Counted from the first letter of the stretch, positions 53,655 through 62,598 are shown. The stretch is DNA of 64,000 nucleotides from Didemnitutus sp041906465 (GCA_041906465.1 JAYRJE010000003.1:1-64000), one strand, 5' to 3'. Made by a program: numbers and translations. Notes: a model not told the origin generated them from the letters alone.

Positions 53655-54470
53655 ATGAACGACGATTACGTCTCACGCTTCGGCGCCTTGGGCCGCCTGT
53701 ATGGTGCGGCGGCGCTGCCGCGCTTGCACGCGGCGCACGTGGCCGTCGTGGGCGTGGGCGGCGTGGGCTCGTGGATCGTGGAAGCGCTCGCGCGCTCCGG
53801 CATCGGCGCGTTGACGCTCGTGGATCTCGATGATGTGTGCGTGACGAACACCAACCGCCAGTCGCACGCGCTCGCGGACACGGTGGGCCGACCCAAAGTG
53901 GCGGTGCTCGCCGAGCGGGTGCGGGCGATCAATCCGGATGGCCGGGTCACCACACACACGGAGTTTTTCACGGCGCAGAGCGCGGAGCGGCTGCTGGCGA
54001 CGAAGTTCACCTGGCTCGTCGATGCGATCGACGGCATGTCGAACAAGGCGCTGCTCCTTGCCTCCTGCGTGCAGCGCGGGCAACCCGTGCTCACGGTGGG
54101 CGGCGCCGGGGGGAAGCGCGATGCGACACGCATTCGGGTGGGCGACCTCGGGGAGTCGCAGGGCGATGATCTCCTGCGGCTGGTGCGGAAAAAATTGCGG
54201 CGCGATCACGGCTTCGCGCGTGGCGAGCACCAGATTTACGGCATCCCGTGCGTGTATTCGAACGAGAAGCCGGTTTTCCCGTGGGCCAACGGCACGTGCT
54301 CGACCGAGCCGGAGCCGGGCACGAGCTTGAAACTCGATTGCGCGAGCGGGTTCGGCACGGGCGTCTTCGTCACCGGCGCGTTCGGCTTCGCGGCGGCGGG
54401 TGAAATTGTGCGGCGGATCGCGGCGGACGTGAGTGCAGAGCAGGAGCCCGGACGCGAAGAAGCCGAGTAA
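53655..54470 (+). CDS. tcdA: tRNA threonylcarbamoyladenosine dehydratase TcdA
   Basis: TcdA (CsdL/YgdL) cyclises the t6A base at position 37 of ANN-reading tRNAs in an ATP-dependent step. The 271-residue E1-like protein has the nucleotide motif VVGVGGVGSW (about 31-40), DLDDVCVTNTNRQ, DAIDGMSNKALL and the GSASGFGTG-like CASGFGTGVFVTG. It is cytoplasmic, with a membrane-associating C-terminal segment in some members. It is divergent from malic enzyme. Confidence 0.93.
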   Translation: MNDDYVSRFGALGRLYGAAALPRLHAAHVAVVGVGGVGSWIVEALARSGIGALTLVDLDDVCVTNTNRQSHALADTVGRPKVAVLAERVRAINPDGRVTTHTEFFTAQSAERLLATKFTWLVDAIDGMSNKALLLASCVQRGQPVLTVGGAGGKRDATRIRVGDLGESQGDDLLRLVRKKLRRDHGFARGEHQIYGIPCVYSNEKPVFPWANGTCSTEPEPGTSLKLDCASGFGTGVFVTGAFGFAAAGEIVRRIAADVSAEQEPGREEAE

Positions 54471-54510
54471 CCGCAGGGTTACCCGGCGCGGGAGCGAGGG
54501 AGCGCAGGGC

Positions 54511-54894
54511 TCAGGCCTCGACTTCGAATTTCAGCGGGACGCTGACCTTGGCGCGCACGGCTTTGCCGGCGACTTTGGCGGGTTCGAACGTCCAGCCGCG
54601 AACCGCATCGAGGGCGGGGTTGGAGAACGCTTCGTTGGAGGTCTTGGCGACTTCGCACGCCATCACTTTGCCGCCTTCGTCGATCACCATGGAGACGACG
54701 ACCACGCCCGACACGCCTTGGGCGCGCATGTTGGCCGGGTATTGCGGCGGCTTGGTTTTCACCGGGCGGGGCGGAGTGTCGAACTTGGTAGCGACATCCG
54801 GCACGCTGGCGACGGATTGGGCGACTGCCGGCGTGACGACGGCGAGCAGCGCGAGGGAGAACAGGACGCAGAGGGAACGAGGTGATTTCATCAT
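54511..54894 (-). CDS. TonB C-terminal domain protein, exported
   Basis: From the ATG at 54894 the product is 127 residues: signal peptide (MMKSPRSLCVLFSLALLAVV) and a TonB_C-like domain with PPQYPANMRAQGVSGVVVVS, VIDEGGKV and ALDAVRGWTFEPAKVAGKAV. The proline-rich spacer and inner-membrane anchor of true TonB are absent, so it is a secreted stand-alone domain, a type common in Opitutaceae-like genomes by recollection. Its partner is unknown. It converges on tcdA. Confidence 0.82.
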   Translation of the reverse strand: MMKSPRSLCVLFSLALLAVVTPAVAQSVASVPDVATKFDTPPRPVKTKPPQYPANMRAQGVSGVVVVSMVIDEGGKVMACEVAKTSNEAFSNPALDAVRGWTFEPAKVAGKAVRAKVSVPLKFEVEA

Positions 54895-55014
54895 GAAAAT
54901 GCGCGCGAGGCGCTCCTTGGCTGTCTTTCGGCACATCGTCGCGCGCCTTGACCCCAAAAATCGCCGATTTTCGCCGATTTCGTCCCGGCAAGATCCGCCT
55001 GCCCGCGAATGGCC

Positions 55015-55860
55015 TTATGTGCCGAATAAGCGCAGGAAATTCTCCTCCACTTGCGCGGCGAGTTCTTCCGGCGGCGCACCGCGAAGCGCAGCGAGCGCGG
55101 CGTAGGTGGCGGCGAGATTGCCGGGATGGTTCACGGGTGAGCCGTCCGGCGCAGAGGGTAACGTGAAACGGGCCTGGTCGGCCGGGAGCGGCATGGCGGG
55201 CGCATCGGTTTCGACCAGCAGACGATCCGCGGGGATGCGCCTGAACACCTCGCGCTTCGCGGCGTGGCGCGGTTCGAGGAAGGCGCCGTTGAAGGAGAAA
55301 TACGCCCCGTAGTCGGCGAACTTGCCGACCATCTCGATCGGACCGCCGTAGGCGTGCAGCAGGAACCCGCGCGCGGGAGTATTCACATGGCGCAGCAGCC
55401 CCTCGAGGACGCCGAACGCCTGAAGACAATGAATCGTGACGGGGCGGTTTTCTGCGGCGGCGAGGCTGAGTTGCTTGATGAACACCTCGCCCTGTTCCTC
55501 GAGCGGTGCGCGGCGCAGACCGGTGAGGCGCGGATCGTCGGGTTTTGCGCTGTCGAGAATCCAGCGATCGAGGCCAATCTCCCCGATCGCGGCGCGGGGC
55601 TCGGCGGTGAGGCGCTCTTTCAAGCGGTCAAACCAACCTGTGGCGCGATTGCCGGCGTCCCACGGGTGCACGCCGTAGCTCGGATAAACCCAGGGGAAGC
55701 GCACGGCCATCGCGGCAACGGCGGGCCAATCGGCTTCGCAGGTGCCGTTCACGACGGCGCGGCGCAGATGCAGGGCGCGGAGGTCGGCGTCGATTTGTTC
55801 GCGGTGCGGCGCGAGCCAATCGTCGTGGGCATGGTTGTGAGCGTCGTAGAGCGGCGGCAC
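55015..55860 (-). CDS. TatD-family metal-dependent hydrolase
   Basis: The 281-residue protein has the TIM-barrel hydrolase ligands of TatD: DAHNHAH (His8, His10) at the N-terminus, the glutamate in IGEIGLDRW, TIHCLQAFGV and VETDAPAM for the last ligand. TatD proteins are DNA exonucleases or related phosphoesterases. The first motif is HNH where most have HxH in DTHCH-type form, within family limits. No neighbours suggest a particular role. Confidence 0.88.
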   Translation of the reverse strand: MPPLYDAHNHAHDDWLAPHREQIDADLRALHLRRAVVNGTCEADWPAVAAMAVRFPWVYPSYGVHPWDAGNRATGWFDRLKERLTAEPRAAIGEIGLDRWILDSAKPDDPRLTGLRRAPLEEQGEVFIKQLSLAAAENRPVTIHCLQAFGVLEGLLRHVNTPARGFLLHAYGGPIEMVGKFADYGAYFSFNGAFLEPRHAAKREVFRRIPADRLLVETDAPAMPLPADQARFTLPSAPDGSPVNHPGNLAATYAALAALRGAPPEELAAQVEENFLRLFGT

Positions 55861-55972
55861 GGAGGGACGATAGCCCGAGTGAGCCGGGAAAACAGCGTAA
55901 AGACGCGCACGCCGCTAAAGCGGGCGGGTGTGAGTGTCGTTACAGCGGTTAACCACGGAAGAAACTGCGTCC

Positions 55973-56425
55973 ATGACGGACAATCTCATCATCGATTTGC
56001 CTGAACTGAAGCTGCCGCGCGATCTGGCGTGGCGCGTGAAGTTCATTGCAGCGGTCGAAGAGCACGCGCGCCGTCTGGGCATCAACGGAAATTACGAGCC
56101 GACGCGGTTCATCGGTTACTATTTCGCCGGGGCCCACCCGGTGGTTGTCTCGGGGCATTGGACGGTGACGCTCGACGACGTGCCCCTGTTGCGCCGTGTG
56201 CGCGATCTGATCGAGCGGATGACGGAGGCGCGGTTCAGCATTCGCAGCCCCGCCGAGGACGCCGCGCCGGAATTCATGCTCCTGCACGATCGCCATGATG
56301 GCGCGTGCTGGCTGTGGGAATATGCGCACGGCCGGCGTTTCCTCGAGGCGCGCTCGCCGGTGTCGTCATGGGGCAGCTGGGACGAACTGGCGGATGGCGA
56401 CGGCCCGCGCCTGCTCGGTCCGTGA
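55973..56425 (+). CDS. hypothetical protein
   Basis: The 150-residue protein starts MTDNLIIDLPELKLPRDLAW with no signal peptide. It has aromatic-rich stretches (RFIGYYFAGAHPVVVSGHWT and CWLWEYAHGRRF). No family is recognised. Its stop abuts the stop of the convergent sufE gene with no gap. The start at 55973 is preferred to 55934 because the upstream segment is poorly conserved in character. Confidence 0.55.
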   Translation: MTDNLIIDLPELKLPRDLAWRVKFIAAVEEHARRLGINGNYEPTRFIGYYFAGAHPVVVSGHWTVTLDDVPLLRRVRDLIERMTEARFSIRSPAEDAAPEFMLLHDRHDGACWLWEYAHGRRFLEARSPVSSWGSWDELADGDGPRLLGP

Positions 56426-56845
56426 TCAAGCTGTCGCGCGTTGCGCGGCGGCGAAGTCGCGGATGCGGGCGCGAACACTGCGCAGGCCGTTGAGCCGCGT
56501 GGGCGACAAGGTGCGCGTGAGTCCGAGTTGCTCGATCAACGCGGGCTCGGTCGCGATGACGTCAGCCGGCTCCCCGCCGCTGTAGAGATCGCAGAGCAAC
56601 GCGACCACGCCGCGCACGAGAGGCGACTCGGCATCGCTGCGGAAAGCGCAGCGGCCCTCGCGGAGCTCGCACACAAGCCACACCGGCGACATGCAGCCGC
56701 GCACGCGGTGTTCGTCGATGTGCTCGGCGCGCGACACGGCCAGGCGCGGTCGCGCGCGGTCGACGATCGCCGCGAGGCGTTCCTGCGGGTCCTCGATGAG
56801 GAGCAGGTCGGCGAGCATCTGTTGCTGGCGTTCGGCGACGGTCAC
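56426..56845 (-). CDS. sufE: cysteine desulfuration protein SufE
   Basis: SufE takes sulfur from the SufS cysteine desulfurase for Fe-S assembly. The 139-residue product has the acceptor Cys51 in VRGCMSPVWL, and the family segments RFxSDAES-like CAFRSDAESPLVRGVVALL and LGLTRTLSPTRLNGL. No other suf genes are in the window, so it is an orphan copy that works with a SufS encoded elsewhere. Confidence 0.93.
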   Translation of the reverse strand: MTVAERQQQMLADLLLIEDPQERLAAIVDRARPRLAVSRAEHIDEHRVRGCMSPVWLVCELREGRCAFRSDAESPLVRGVVALLCDLYSGGEPADVIATEPALIEQLGLTRTLSPTRLNGLRSVRARIRDFAAAQRATA

Positions 56846-57006
56846 GCGGGCAACGTGCGGCGACCGCGCGCCGCTGGCAAGCCGCCGGCGCGTCGGAAGG
56901 CCCCCGATGCGTCAAGAAGGCGGGCTGGTGGAGCCGAGCTGCGGTCTTCTTGCATCCCTGCCGCACCCGCGCTGCGCAACTTCAGTAGCAGCAGGTCAGA
57001 AATTCA

Positions 57007-57021
57007 TGGCGTAATACGCCA
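57007..57021. repeat. 15-base palindrome, copy next to gene 3' end
   Basis: TGGCGTAATACGCCA is a perfect palindrome (7+1+7). It lies three bases past the stop of the small helix-turn-helix gene. With flank ATTCA on its outer side, it mirrors the copy at 57390-57404, which has TGAAT on its outer side. Confidence 0.85.
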
Positions 57022-57024
57022 GAT

Positions 57025-57387
57025 TCACTTGCCGGCAGACTTTGGTGCTGAGCGCTGTCGGCCGAGCCAGTTGAGCAGTTCCAGCGTTCTTTCTGCATCT
57101 GGCATCGCGCGCTTCTTGACGAAGAAGTCTGTGATCCGTGAGGGATCGAGTGCGAGCTCGCGCGCCAGCAGCGCTTTCGTGCCGCGGCGATTCAAGAGTG
57201 GAATGGTGGCGGCACGGAGCGCGTTCCAGAGTGGTGTTTCGAGGCCGGGCCGCAGCGTCGAGCCCCGGCGACGAGGTGTGAGGCGCTCCTTTTTGCGCAT
57301 TTCCTGAGCGAGCAGCACGGCTGCGGCCGCGAGCGGTTCGATCAGCATGTCGACACTCTTCAGGCGGGCGGGCAGGTAGTTTTGCAT
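57025..57387 (-). CDS. small helix-turn-helix protein bracketed by palindromes
   Basis: From the ATG at 57387 the product is 120 residues, starting MQNYLPARLKSVDMLIEPLA. A basic centre (MRKKERLTPRRRGS) is followed at about 68-110 by RGTKALLARELALDPSRITD and FFVKKRAMPDAERTLELLNW, a Cro/XRE-like helix-turn-helix with the usual A-L pattern. Thus it probably binds DNA. An alternative ATG at 57405 would include the palindrome in the coding part (MAYYAI). The gene is enclosed by two copies of a 15-base palindrome, at 57390 just before the start and at 57007 just after the stop. No toxin or partner is adjacent. Function not known. Confidence 0.6.
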   Translation of the reverse strand: MQNYLPARLKSVDMLIEPLAAAAVLLAQEMRKKERLTPRRRGSTLRPGLETPLWNALRAATIPLLNRRGTKALLARELALDPSRITDFFVKKRAMPDAERTLELLNWLGRQRSAPKSAGK

Positions 57388-57389
57388 TA

Positions 57390-57404
57390 TGGCGTAATAC
57401 GCCA
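57390..57404. repeat. 15-base palindrome, copy next to gene 5' end
   Basis: TGGCGTAATACGCCA again, two bases from the ATG at 57387 of the leftward helix-turn-helix gene. Including flanks, the outer ends read ATTCATGGCGTA on one side and its complement on the other, so the two copies form about 20-base terminal inverted repeats around a 408-base unit (57002-57409). Confidence 0.85.
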
Positions 57405-57574
57405 TGAATGTGCGGGGACAAGCCTTGGGAGACGACGGTGGTGTGGGTGTGGGCGGAGTCGCGCGCGGAGGGTGTGAGTGGACGATGCGGGGGGCGGGAA
57501 TGTCGGTGGGTTGAACAACGGGGGGCGGGCGGGCCCGGCTTGCCAGTGGGACCGTCCACCGCTTTGGTAGCGGC

Positions 57575-57874
57575 TTGAACATCGTCGTGGTCAGTTGGTT
57601 TTGGCGCGGGCTGCGCGGACACAGCGTGACGTTTTCGCTGTTGTTCGCGTCGTTCGTGCTCGGGCTCTCGATCAGCGGTGGCGTGAGGCAGTTGCTGGCG
57701 TCGCTCGGGGTGCACTGGCTCTATGTGCTGATTTTGCCGGCGGTGTTCTTCACCTGGATGAACGGGCGCGAGACGCGCTGGATTCCCGAGGAGAAACGGC
57801 GGCGCGTCATCGCGCGCGCGCTGCTCTTCGGCTCGATCGTGCTGGCGATCATCATCAACCAGATTCGCCATTGA
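57575..57874 (+). CDS. hypothetical small membrane protein
   Basis: The 99-residue protein (TTG start at 57575) has three hydrophobic helices (about 15-37, 45-62 and 80-96) and a basic loop GRETRWIPEEKRRR. No family is recognised. Its stop overlaps the start of the next gene (TGATG), so the two are probably translated together and act in the same membrane process. Confidence 0.6.
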   Translation: MNIVVVSWFWRGLRGHSVTFSLLFASFVLGLSISGGVRQLLASLGVHWLYVLILPAVFFTWMNGRETRWIPEEKRRRVIARALLFGSIVLAIIINQIRH

Positions 57875-59373
57875 TGAACGCGGGCGCGACTGGGCAGGGG
57901 TGGCGGGAGCGAGCCGATCGCATCATCGGCGCGCGTGCGGCGGGGTGGATCATGTTGGCCGCGCTGGCGGCGTTTTATGCCGCGGCGTATTGGGGCGACG
58001 AGTTGAATCCGGGAGCGTCGCTTCCCGTGGAGCGTCGCGGTTGGTGGAGCTGGGCGGATCAGACGAAATACGTCGAGGCAGCGCACGCGCTGGCGCGCGG
58101 ACGCGTCGAGGCCACGAGCTACTATTTCCCGCTCGGTTACTCGTTGCTGGCGGTGCCGTTTGTGCGGCTGATGCCGGCGCAACCGTTTTTCTGGCCGAAC
58201 CTCGCGTGCGTGCTGCTCAGTGCCGTGCTGGCGTGGCGGCTGGCGCGACGCTGGCTGGCGCCGCTGGCGAGTTTCGCGCTGGGCGCGCTGTTCATCGCGA
58301 GCCACGCGGCGTTGCTGCGGCTGACGATGGTGATTCCGTGGAACACGCTGCCGGTGCAGGCCGCGCTGCTCGGCGGCATGCTGCTCGTGCTGACGCGGCG
58401 CGACGGCGCGGCGGTGGCGTGGCTCGCCGCGATCGCGGCGGTGACTTATTGGATGCGACCGGGCGATGCGGCGTGTTTTGCGCCGTTGCTCGTGTTTGCG
58501 ACAGTGCGGTTGCCGACGTGGCGCGCGCGCCTGGGCTGGGGCGCGCTTGGCGTGGCGCTGATTGCCGTGAGCGCGGGGGCGATGGCGTGGCTGAATTTGC
58601 GCACGTTCGGCCAATGGCGGACGCCGTATGAGCAGGGGACGTTCGAGAACATCGGGTTCTTTTCGTATCCGATGTTGCACAAGGCCTATGGGCTGCTCGT
58701 GGACGGAGAGACGTTTTTCGGCGAATACAACTCGGCGCTGCTGTGGCGTTATCCGTGGCTGTTCCTCGCGTTGCCGGGCGTCGTGTTTTGGGTCCGGCGC
58801 GATGGCTGGGCGGGCGCGGCGTGCGTGGCGACGATCGCGCTGAATTGGGGGCTGTATCTCAACTACAACGATTTCGTGCCCTCGGCGGTGTTTCGGTTCA
58901 GCCTGATTCATTACGTCGTCTGGGCGTTCGTGCCGCTGGCGATCGCGGCGGCGGCAGCGGTCGTGCGGGGCTGGCGCGAGCGTGCGGTGCGCGGTGCGGC
59001 GGCGGCGATGGTGGCGGTGTTTGTGCTGGCGATCGGGCTAAAACTGAAGGAGCGCGCACTGCCCGAGGTCGCGGTGGGGCCCGGAGAAGTGCGGGAGCTG
59101 CCGGCGGTGCGTCCGTTGTGGATCGAATGGCGCGGCACCCCGCAGGAGCGAGTCGGTGCTTTGCGGCTCGATGGGCGTGCGATGAAGGAGGGGGCGGATT
59201 TCCAAATACCTTACGCGTCGATGACGGACGCGCGCGTGATGCTGAGTGAAGCCGCGCGCGGGCAGCGGCTCGCCCCCGCGGAGAGTGGTGCGATTTCGAG
59301 CGTGCCGCGCGTGGGCGACTACATCTGGAGTTGGTGGCCGCGTTGGCGGCGGTTGGCGCCGCCGCGGGAGTAG
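57874..59373 (+). CDS. polytopic membrane protein, GT39/ArnT-like
   Basis: The 499-residue protein has ten or more membrane helices and a first periplasmic loop with WWSWADQTKYVEAA, followed by YYFPLGYSLLAVP, resembling GT-C enzymes of the PMT/ArnT type that use polyprenyl-linked sugars. The expected acidic pair (DE/DD) in the first loop is only partly present (GDELNPG, SWADQ), so catalytic function is uncertain. The C-terminal 80 residues are soluble. It follows a small membrane protein with overlapping stop/start. Confidence 0.6.
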   Translation: MNAGATGQGWRERADRIIGARAAGWIMLAALAAFYAAAYWGDELNPGASLPVERRGWWSWADQTKYVEAAHALARGRVEATSYYFPLGYSLLAVPFVRLMPAQPFFWPNLACVLLSAVLAWRLARRWLAPLASFALGALFIASHAALLRLTMVIPWNTLPVQAALLGGMLLVLTRRDGAAVAWLAAIAAVTYWMRPGDAACFAPLLVFATVRLPTWRARLGWGALGVALIAVSAGAMAWLNLRTFGQWRTPYEQGTFENIGFFSYPMLHKAYGLLVDGETFFGEYNSALLWRYPWLFLALPGVVFWVRRDGWAGAACVATIALNWGLYLNYNDFVPSAVFRFSLIHYVVWAFVPLAIAAAAAVVRGWRERAVRGAAAAMVAVFVLAIGLKLKERALPEVAVGPGEVRELPAVRPLWIEWRGTPQERVGALRLDGRAMKEGADFQIPYASMTDARVMLSEAARGQRLAPAESGAISSVPRVGDYIWSWWPRWRRLAPPRE

Positions 59374-59417
59374 CGTCGGGTCGACCCAGTCACGGCGGCG
59401 AAATAGAGCGGGAGGAA

Positions 59418-59471
59418 TGGCGCGGCGAGCGCGCCACCTCCCATGCGGCGGCGGCGAGCGGAGTCGCCGCC
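59418..59471. repeat. two REP-like palindromes after M48 gene
   Basis: TGGCGCG (59418-59424) pairs with CGCGCCA (59430-59436), and GGCGGCGA (59450-59457) pairs with TCGCCGCC (59464-59471) followed by CTACC. The second has stem bases identical to the unit at 10066 and the loop GCGGAG seen at 10102. It ends six bases before the stop of the leftward M48 gene and is placed between convergent genes. Confidence 0.7.
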
Positions 59472-59476
59472 CTACC

Positions 59477-61516
59477 TTACGCGAGGACGGGCACGGGGCA
59501 GTCGATCGCGGCGGCGATGGCGCGGAAGAGATCGGCTTCGCGCGGCGTCACGACGCGATCGGCGCCGATGACATGAGCGGCCGCGGCGAGCACGCGCTGC
59601 TTGATCGGCAGCGCCGCGTCGGCGAGGCGATCGAGGGCGCGGTCGAGTTTTTCCAGGGAGCACGCTTCGGCACCGGCGAATGCGAGGCGATCGGCGATGA
59701 GCGGGAGTTGTCCCACGCCGGCGGCGAACGCGAGCGAGAGACGCGCGGACTCGGTCGCGCCGGCATGAGCGAGCGCGGAGAGCGTGACGGCGATGTCTTC
59801 GGCGAGCGGTTGAAAGGAATGAAACTGCACCGGCGAGCGCGGCGTGTTGGCGCGAGCGAGCGTGAGTTGGCGCAGGAGCATTTTCTGGAGCGCGAACTCG
59901 AAGGCAGTCACTTCGGCGTCGGAATGGACCAGTTCGTCGAGCGTGGTGACGAAGCGGTCGAGCGCGGCGCGATCGAGTGTGCGGAGCGCGGGCAGGCAGA
60001 GTTGGAAGAGCGGAAGTCGTGTGCTTTCGTCGAGGTCAGCGAGGAGCGGGAGCAGCGTCTCGGTCGCGGTGCGGTGTGCTGTGCCGGAGTGCTGCGCGAT
60101 GAGGACGAGCTGACGCTCGCGATTGGCCGGGGCGTCGGTATTGAGCAGGGCGTAAACGAGCGGGATGGCAGTGTCGGCGGAGCGCGTGGCATTGCGAAGG
60201 CCGGCCGGGAGGCGGTCGAGCAGGGCGCGGGCGCGCTGGAAATGGTCTTCGGTGAGCGCGCCGATGCTGGCGGTGACGGTGGCGGGCGTGAAAGGCACGC
60301 GCGTGGGTGCGCTGGGTTCTCCTTCGCGGACGATTTCGCGCGTGACCGGTGGGCGCGTGGACGACGGCGGCGTGGTCGTAGGCGGTGGGAAGCCGGCGCT
60401 GCTCGGCGTAGCAGCCGAGCCGGCGAGGCCGGCGGTGGCGAAGGATTCGCGGGCGACGTCGACGACTTCGGGCGGTTCGAAGAGTTGTCCGTCCCAGCGG
60501 GGATCGATGGCGCGGAGGCGTTCGTCGAGCGGCGGGTGCGTGGCCCAGAGTCCGCCGAAGAACGAGCGGAAGCCTTGCGCGAAGAAGAAGTGCCCGATCT
60601 CGGAGGCGTGCTTGTCGGTGACGGTGGAGCCGAGGGCGTAGCCGCCGATTTTTTTCAGGGCGCCGGAGAGGCCGGCGGGATTGCGCGTGAACTGGACGGC
60701 GGAGGCGTCGGCGAGGAACTCGCGCTGGCGCGACACGGCGGCCTGGATGAGGCGCCCGAAGAAATAGCCGACGTAGCCGATGAGCAGGAGCGCGAGGCCG
60801 ATGGCGAGAATCACGGCGAGGCCGCCGCCTTTGTTTTTGCCGCTGCCGCTCGTGCGGATGCGTCCGCGGCCCATGGTTTGAAGAATGCCGCGGCCGAGCA
60901 GGCCGATGACGAGGATGCCGAAGGCGATGGCGGCGAGCTTCACGTTGAGCCGCATGTCGCCGTTGAGGATGTGGCTGAACTCGTGGGCGACGACGCCCTG
61001 GAGTTCGTCGCGCGTGAGCTTTTCCAACGTGCCGCGCGTGACGGCGACGACGGCGTCGGACGTGGTGAGGCCGGCGGCGAAGGCGTTGATCGCGGGCTCC
61101 TGGTCGAGCACGTAGACCGCGGGCACGGGCACGCCGGAGGCGATGGCCATTTCCTCGACGACGTTGAGCAGGCGGCGCTCGTGGAGGTTGGTGGTGTGCG
61201 GATCGACGCGGCGGCCGCCGACGAGTTCGGCGACGGCGGAGCCGCCGTGGCGCATCTGCGACCACTTGTAGAGCGAGGCGAGGCCGACGATCGCGACGAC
61301 GGAGGCCGCGACGGCGGTGAAGATGGTCGGGTCCCAGAAAAGCAACGGCGCCTCGTCGTTGTAGTAATAGCTGTGTTCGCGAGCGCCGGTTTGGCCGACG
61401 ATCAACACGGCGGCGACGTAGCTCGCAGCGATGGTGCCGAGCACGGCGAGGGCGAACAGGACGACGAGCCGGTTGGTGCGGCGCTTTGCGCGGGCTTGGG
61501 CTTCGAAGAAGTCCAT
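59477..61516 (-). CDS. M48-family metalloprotease, HtpX-like with C-terminal extension
   Basis: The 679-residue protein starts MDFFEAQARAKRRTNRLVVL, has two N-terminal helices, zinc motif HEFSH in VVAHEFSHILNGD, two further helices (about 200-265), and the third ligand region REFLADASAVQFTRNP. After residue 345 comes a Pro/Thr linker (PPPTTTPPSSTRPP) and a helical domain of about 280 residues. This long form is usual when next to LemA. Such proteases deal with damaged membrane proteins. Third gene of the lemA unit. Confidence 0.92.
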   Translation of the reverse strand: MDFFEAQARAKRRTNRLVVLFALAVLGTIAASYVAAVLIVGQTGAREHSYYYNDEAPLLFWDPTIFTAVAASVVAIVGLASLYKWSQMRHGGSAVAELVGGRRVDPHTTNLHERRLLNVVEEMAIASGVPVPAVYVLDQEPAINAFAAGLTTSDAVVAVTRGTLEKLTRDELQGVVAHEFSHILNGDMRLNVKLAAIAFGILVIGLLGRGILQTMGRGRIRTSGSGKNKGGGLAVILAIGLALLLIGYVGYFFGRLIQAAVSRQREFLADASAVQFTRNPAGLSGALKKIGGYALGSTVTDKHASEIGHFFFAQGFRSFFGGLWATHPPLDERLRAIDPRWDGQLFEPPEVVDVARESFATAGLAGSAATPSSAGFPPPTTTPPSSTRPPVTREIVREGEPSAPTRVPFTPATVTASIGALTEDHFQRARALLDRLPAGLRNATRSADTAIPLVYALLNTDAPANRERQLVLIAQHSGTAHRTATETLLPLLADLDESTRLPLFQLCLPALRTLDRAALDRFVTTLDELVHSDAEVTAFEFALQKMLLRQLTLARANTPRSPVQFHSFQPLAEDIAVTLSALAHAGATESARLSLAFAAGVGQLPLIADRLAFAGAEACSLEKLDRALDRLADAALPIKQRVLAAAAHVIGADRVVTPREADLFRAIAAAIDCPVPVLA

Positions 61517-61596
61517 GGTTGGATTTTCAGCGACATTCGCCCCGCAAGAGGCAAAGCGACGCACCCCAGAGCAGCGAGTAACGGCTGGGCATCCCG

Positions 61597-61791
61597 CTAG
61601 GCGCGGGGCCGTTTGAAGACCGCCACTACGTCACGCGTGCTGCCATAGGCCTCGTTGGTGTCGAACGCGGCGGTGAGCTCCCAACCTTCTTGACCGAGCG
61701 CGTTCATCGTCCGGTCAAATTCGACTTCGTCGACCTTTCCCCCGAGCAGGCCGGTAGCGCGCAACTTAATGGTTTTGTATTCCCATTTCAT
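61597..61791 (-). CDS. DUF4177 small protein
   Basis: The 64-residue protein MKWEYKTIKLRATGLLGGKV with ALGQEGWELTAAFD and the end VVAVFKRP matches the DUF4177 pattern (WEYK..., EGWEL..., FKRP). The function is unknown. It sits 13 bases after lemA and 80 before the M48 gene on the same strand. Confidence 0.85.
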   Translation of the reverse strand: MKWEYKTIKLRATGLLGGKVDEVEFDRTMNALGQEGWELTAAFDTNEAYGSTRDVVAVFKRPRA

Positions 61792-61804
61792 GGGTGGGCG
61801 ACAT

Positions 61805-62398
61805 TCAGCTGAACTTCACCTGCGGCGCCGAGCGCTCGGCGGCGGTGTCGACTTGGAAGAGCTGGGCTTCGGCGAAGTTGAACACGCCGGAGATGATGTT
61901 CGTCGGGAACGTTTCGCGCTTCGTGTTGTAGGTGGTGACGGCGTCGTTGTAGGCCTGGCGGGCGAAGGAGATTTTGTTCTCCGTCGAGGTGAGCTCTTCG
62001 GTGAGCTGCATCATGTTTTGGTTGGCCTTCAGGTCGGGGTATTGCTCGGAGACGACCATGAGGCGCGAGAGGGCGCCGCCGAGGCCGGCTTCGGCGCCGA
62101 GGAGGTTTTTCATCGCGGCGGCGTCGGCGGGATTGGCGGCGGCGGCTTTCGAAGCGGCGTAGGCGGTGTTGCGCGCGGCGATGACGGCTTCGAGCGTCTC
62201 GCGCTCGTGTTTGAGGTAGCCTTTGGCGGTCTCGACGAGATTCGGAATGAGGTCGTAGCGGCGCTTGAGTTGGACGTCGATTTGGGCGAACGCGTTCTTG
62301 AAGCGGTTGCGAAGCGTGACGAGCGAGTTGTAGGAACCCGCGACCCAGAGGAGCAGCACGGCGGCGAGGCCGGCGAGAACGAGGAGGGCGATGATCAT
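61805..62398 (-). CDS. lemA: LemA family protein
   Basis: The 197-residue protein has an N-terminal membrane helix (MIIALLVLAGLAAVLLLWVA) and the LemA helical domain with NSLVTLRNRFKNAFAQIDVQ, LKRRYDLIPNLVETAKGY, and YPDLKANQNMMQLTEELT, then NKISFARQAYNDAV. LemA is a coiled helical protein on the outer face of the inner membrane and often accompanies M48 proteases or TPM proteins. The start at 62398 sets the helix at the N-terminus. First gene of the leftward unit. Confidence 0.93.
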   Translation of the reverse strand: MIIALLVLAGLAAVLLLWVAGSYNSLVTLRNRFKNAFAQIDVQLKRRYDLIPNLVETAKGYLKHERETLEAVIAARNTAYAASKAAAANPADAAAMKNLLGAEAGLGGALSRLMVVSEQYPDLKANQNMMQLTEELTSTENKISFARQAYNDAVTTYNTKRETFPTNIISGVFNFAEAQLFQVDTAAERSAPQVKFS

Positions 62399-62522
62399 GG
62401 TGAAAAGAAGAAACCGAACGCGCGCATGATTGTCCGAAGCGGTGCGCATGCGCGAGTGCATTCCCGCTATAGGAAATGGGATTGATTAGACTGCGTGAGA
62501 TGCGGTGCGAGAGCGGAGCGTC

Positions 62523-62537
62523 GGGGCGTAAAGCCCC
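62523..62537. repeat. GC palindrome between lemA and next gene
   Basis: GGGGC (62523-62527) pairs with GCCCC (62533-62537) around GTAAA, within a longer imperfect palindrome GAGCGG...CCGCTC. It lies in the divergent gap and resembles the other GC hairpins only loosely. Confidence 0.4.
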
Positions 62538-62598
62538 TCCCGCCGCTCCAACCGCGAGTGGCGACGGAGGCTTGCCAGTGACGGGAGCGCTTCGCACG

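Noticed and set aside
59246..61600. 784-codon rightward open frame
   Set aside because: It is antisense to the M48 protease gene with its HEFSH motif; the translation is a monotonous G/E/D/A-rich sequence.
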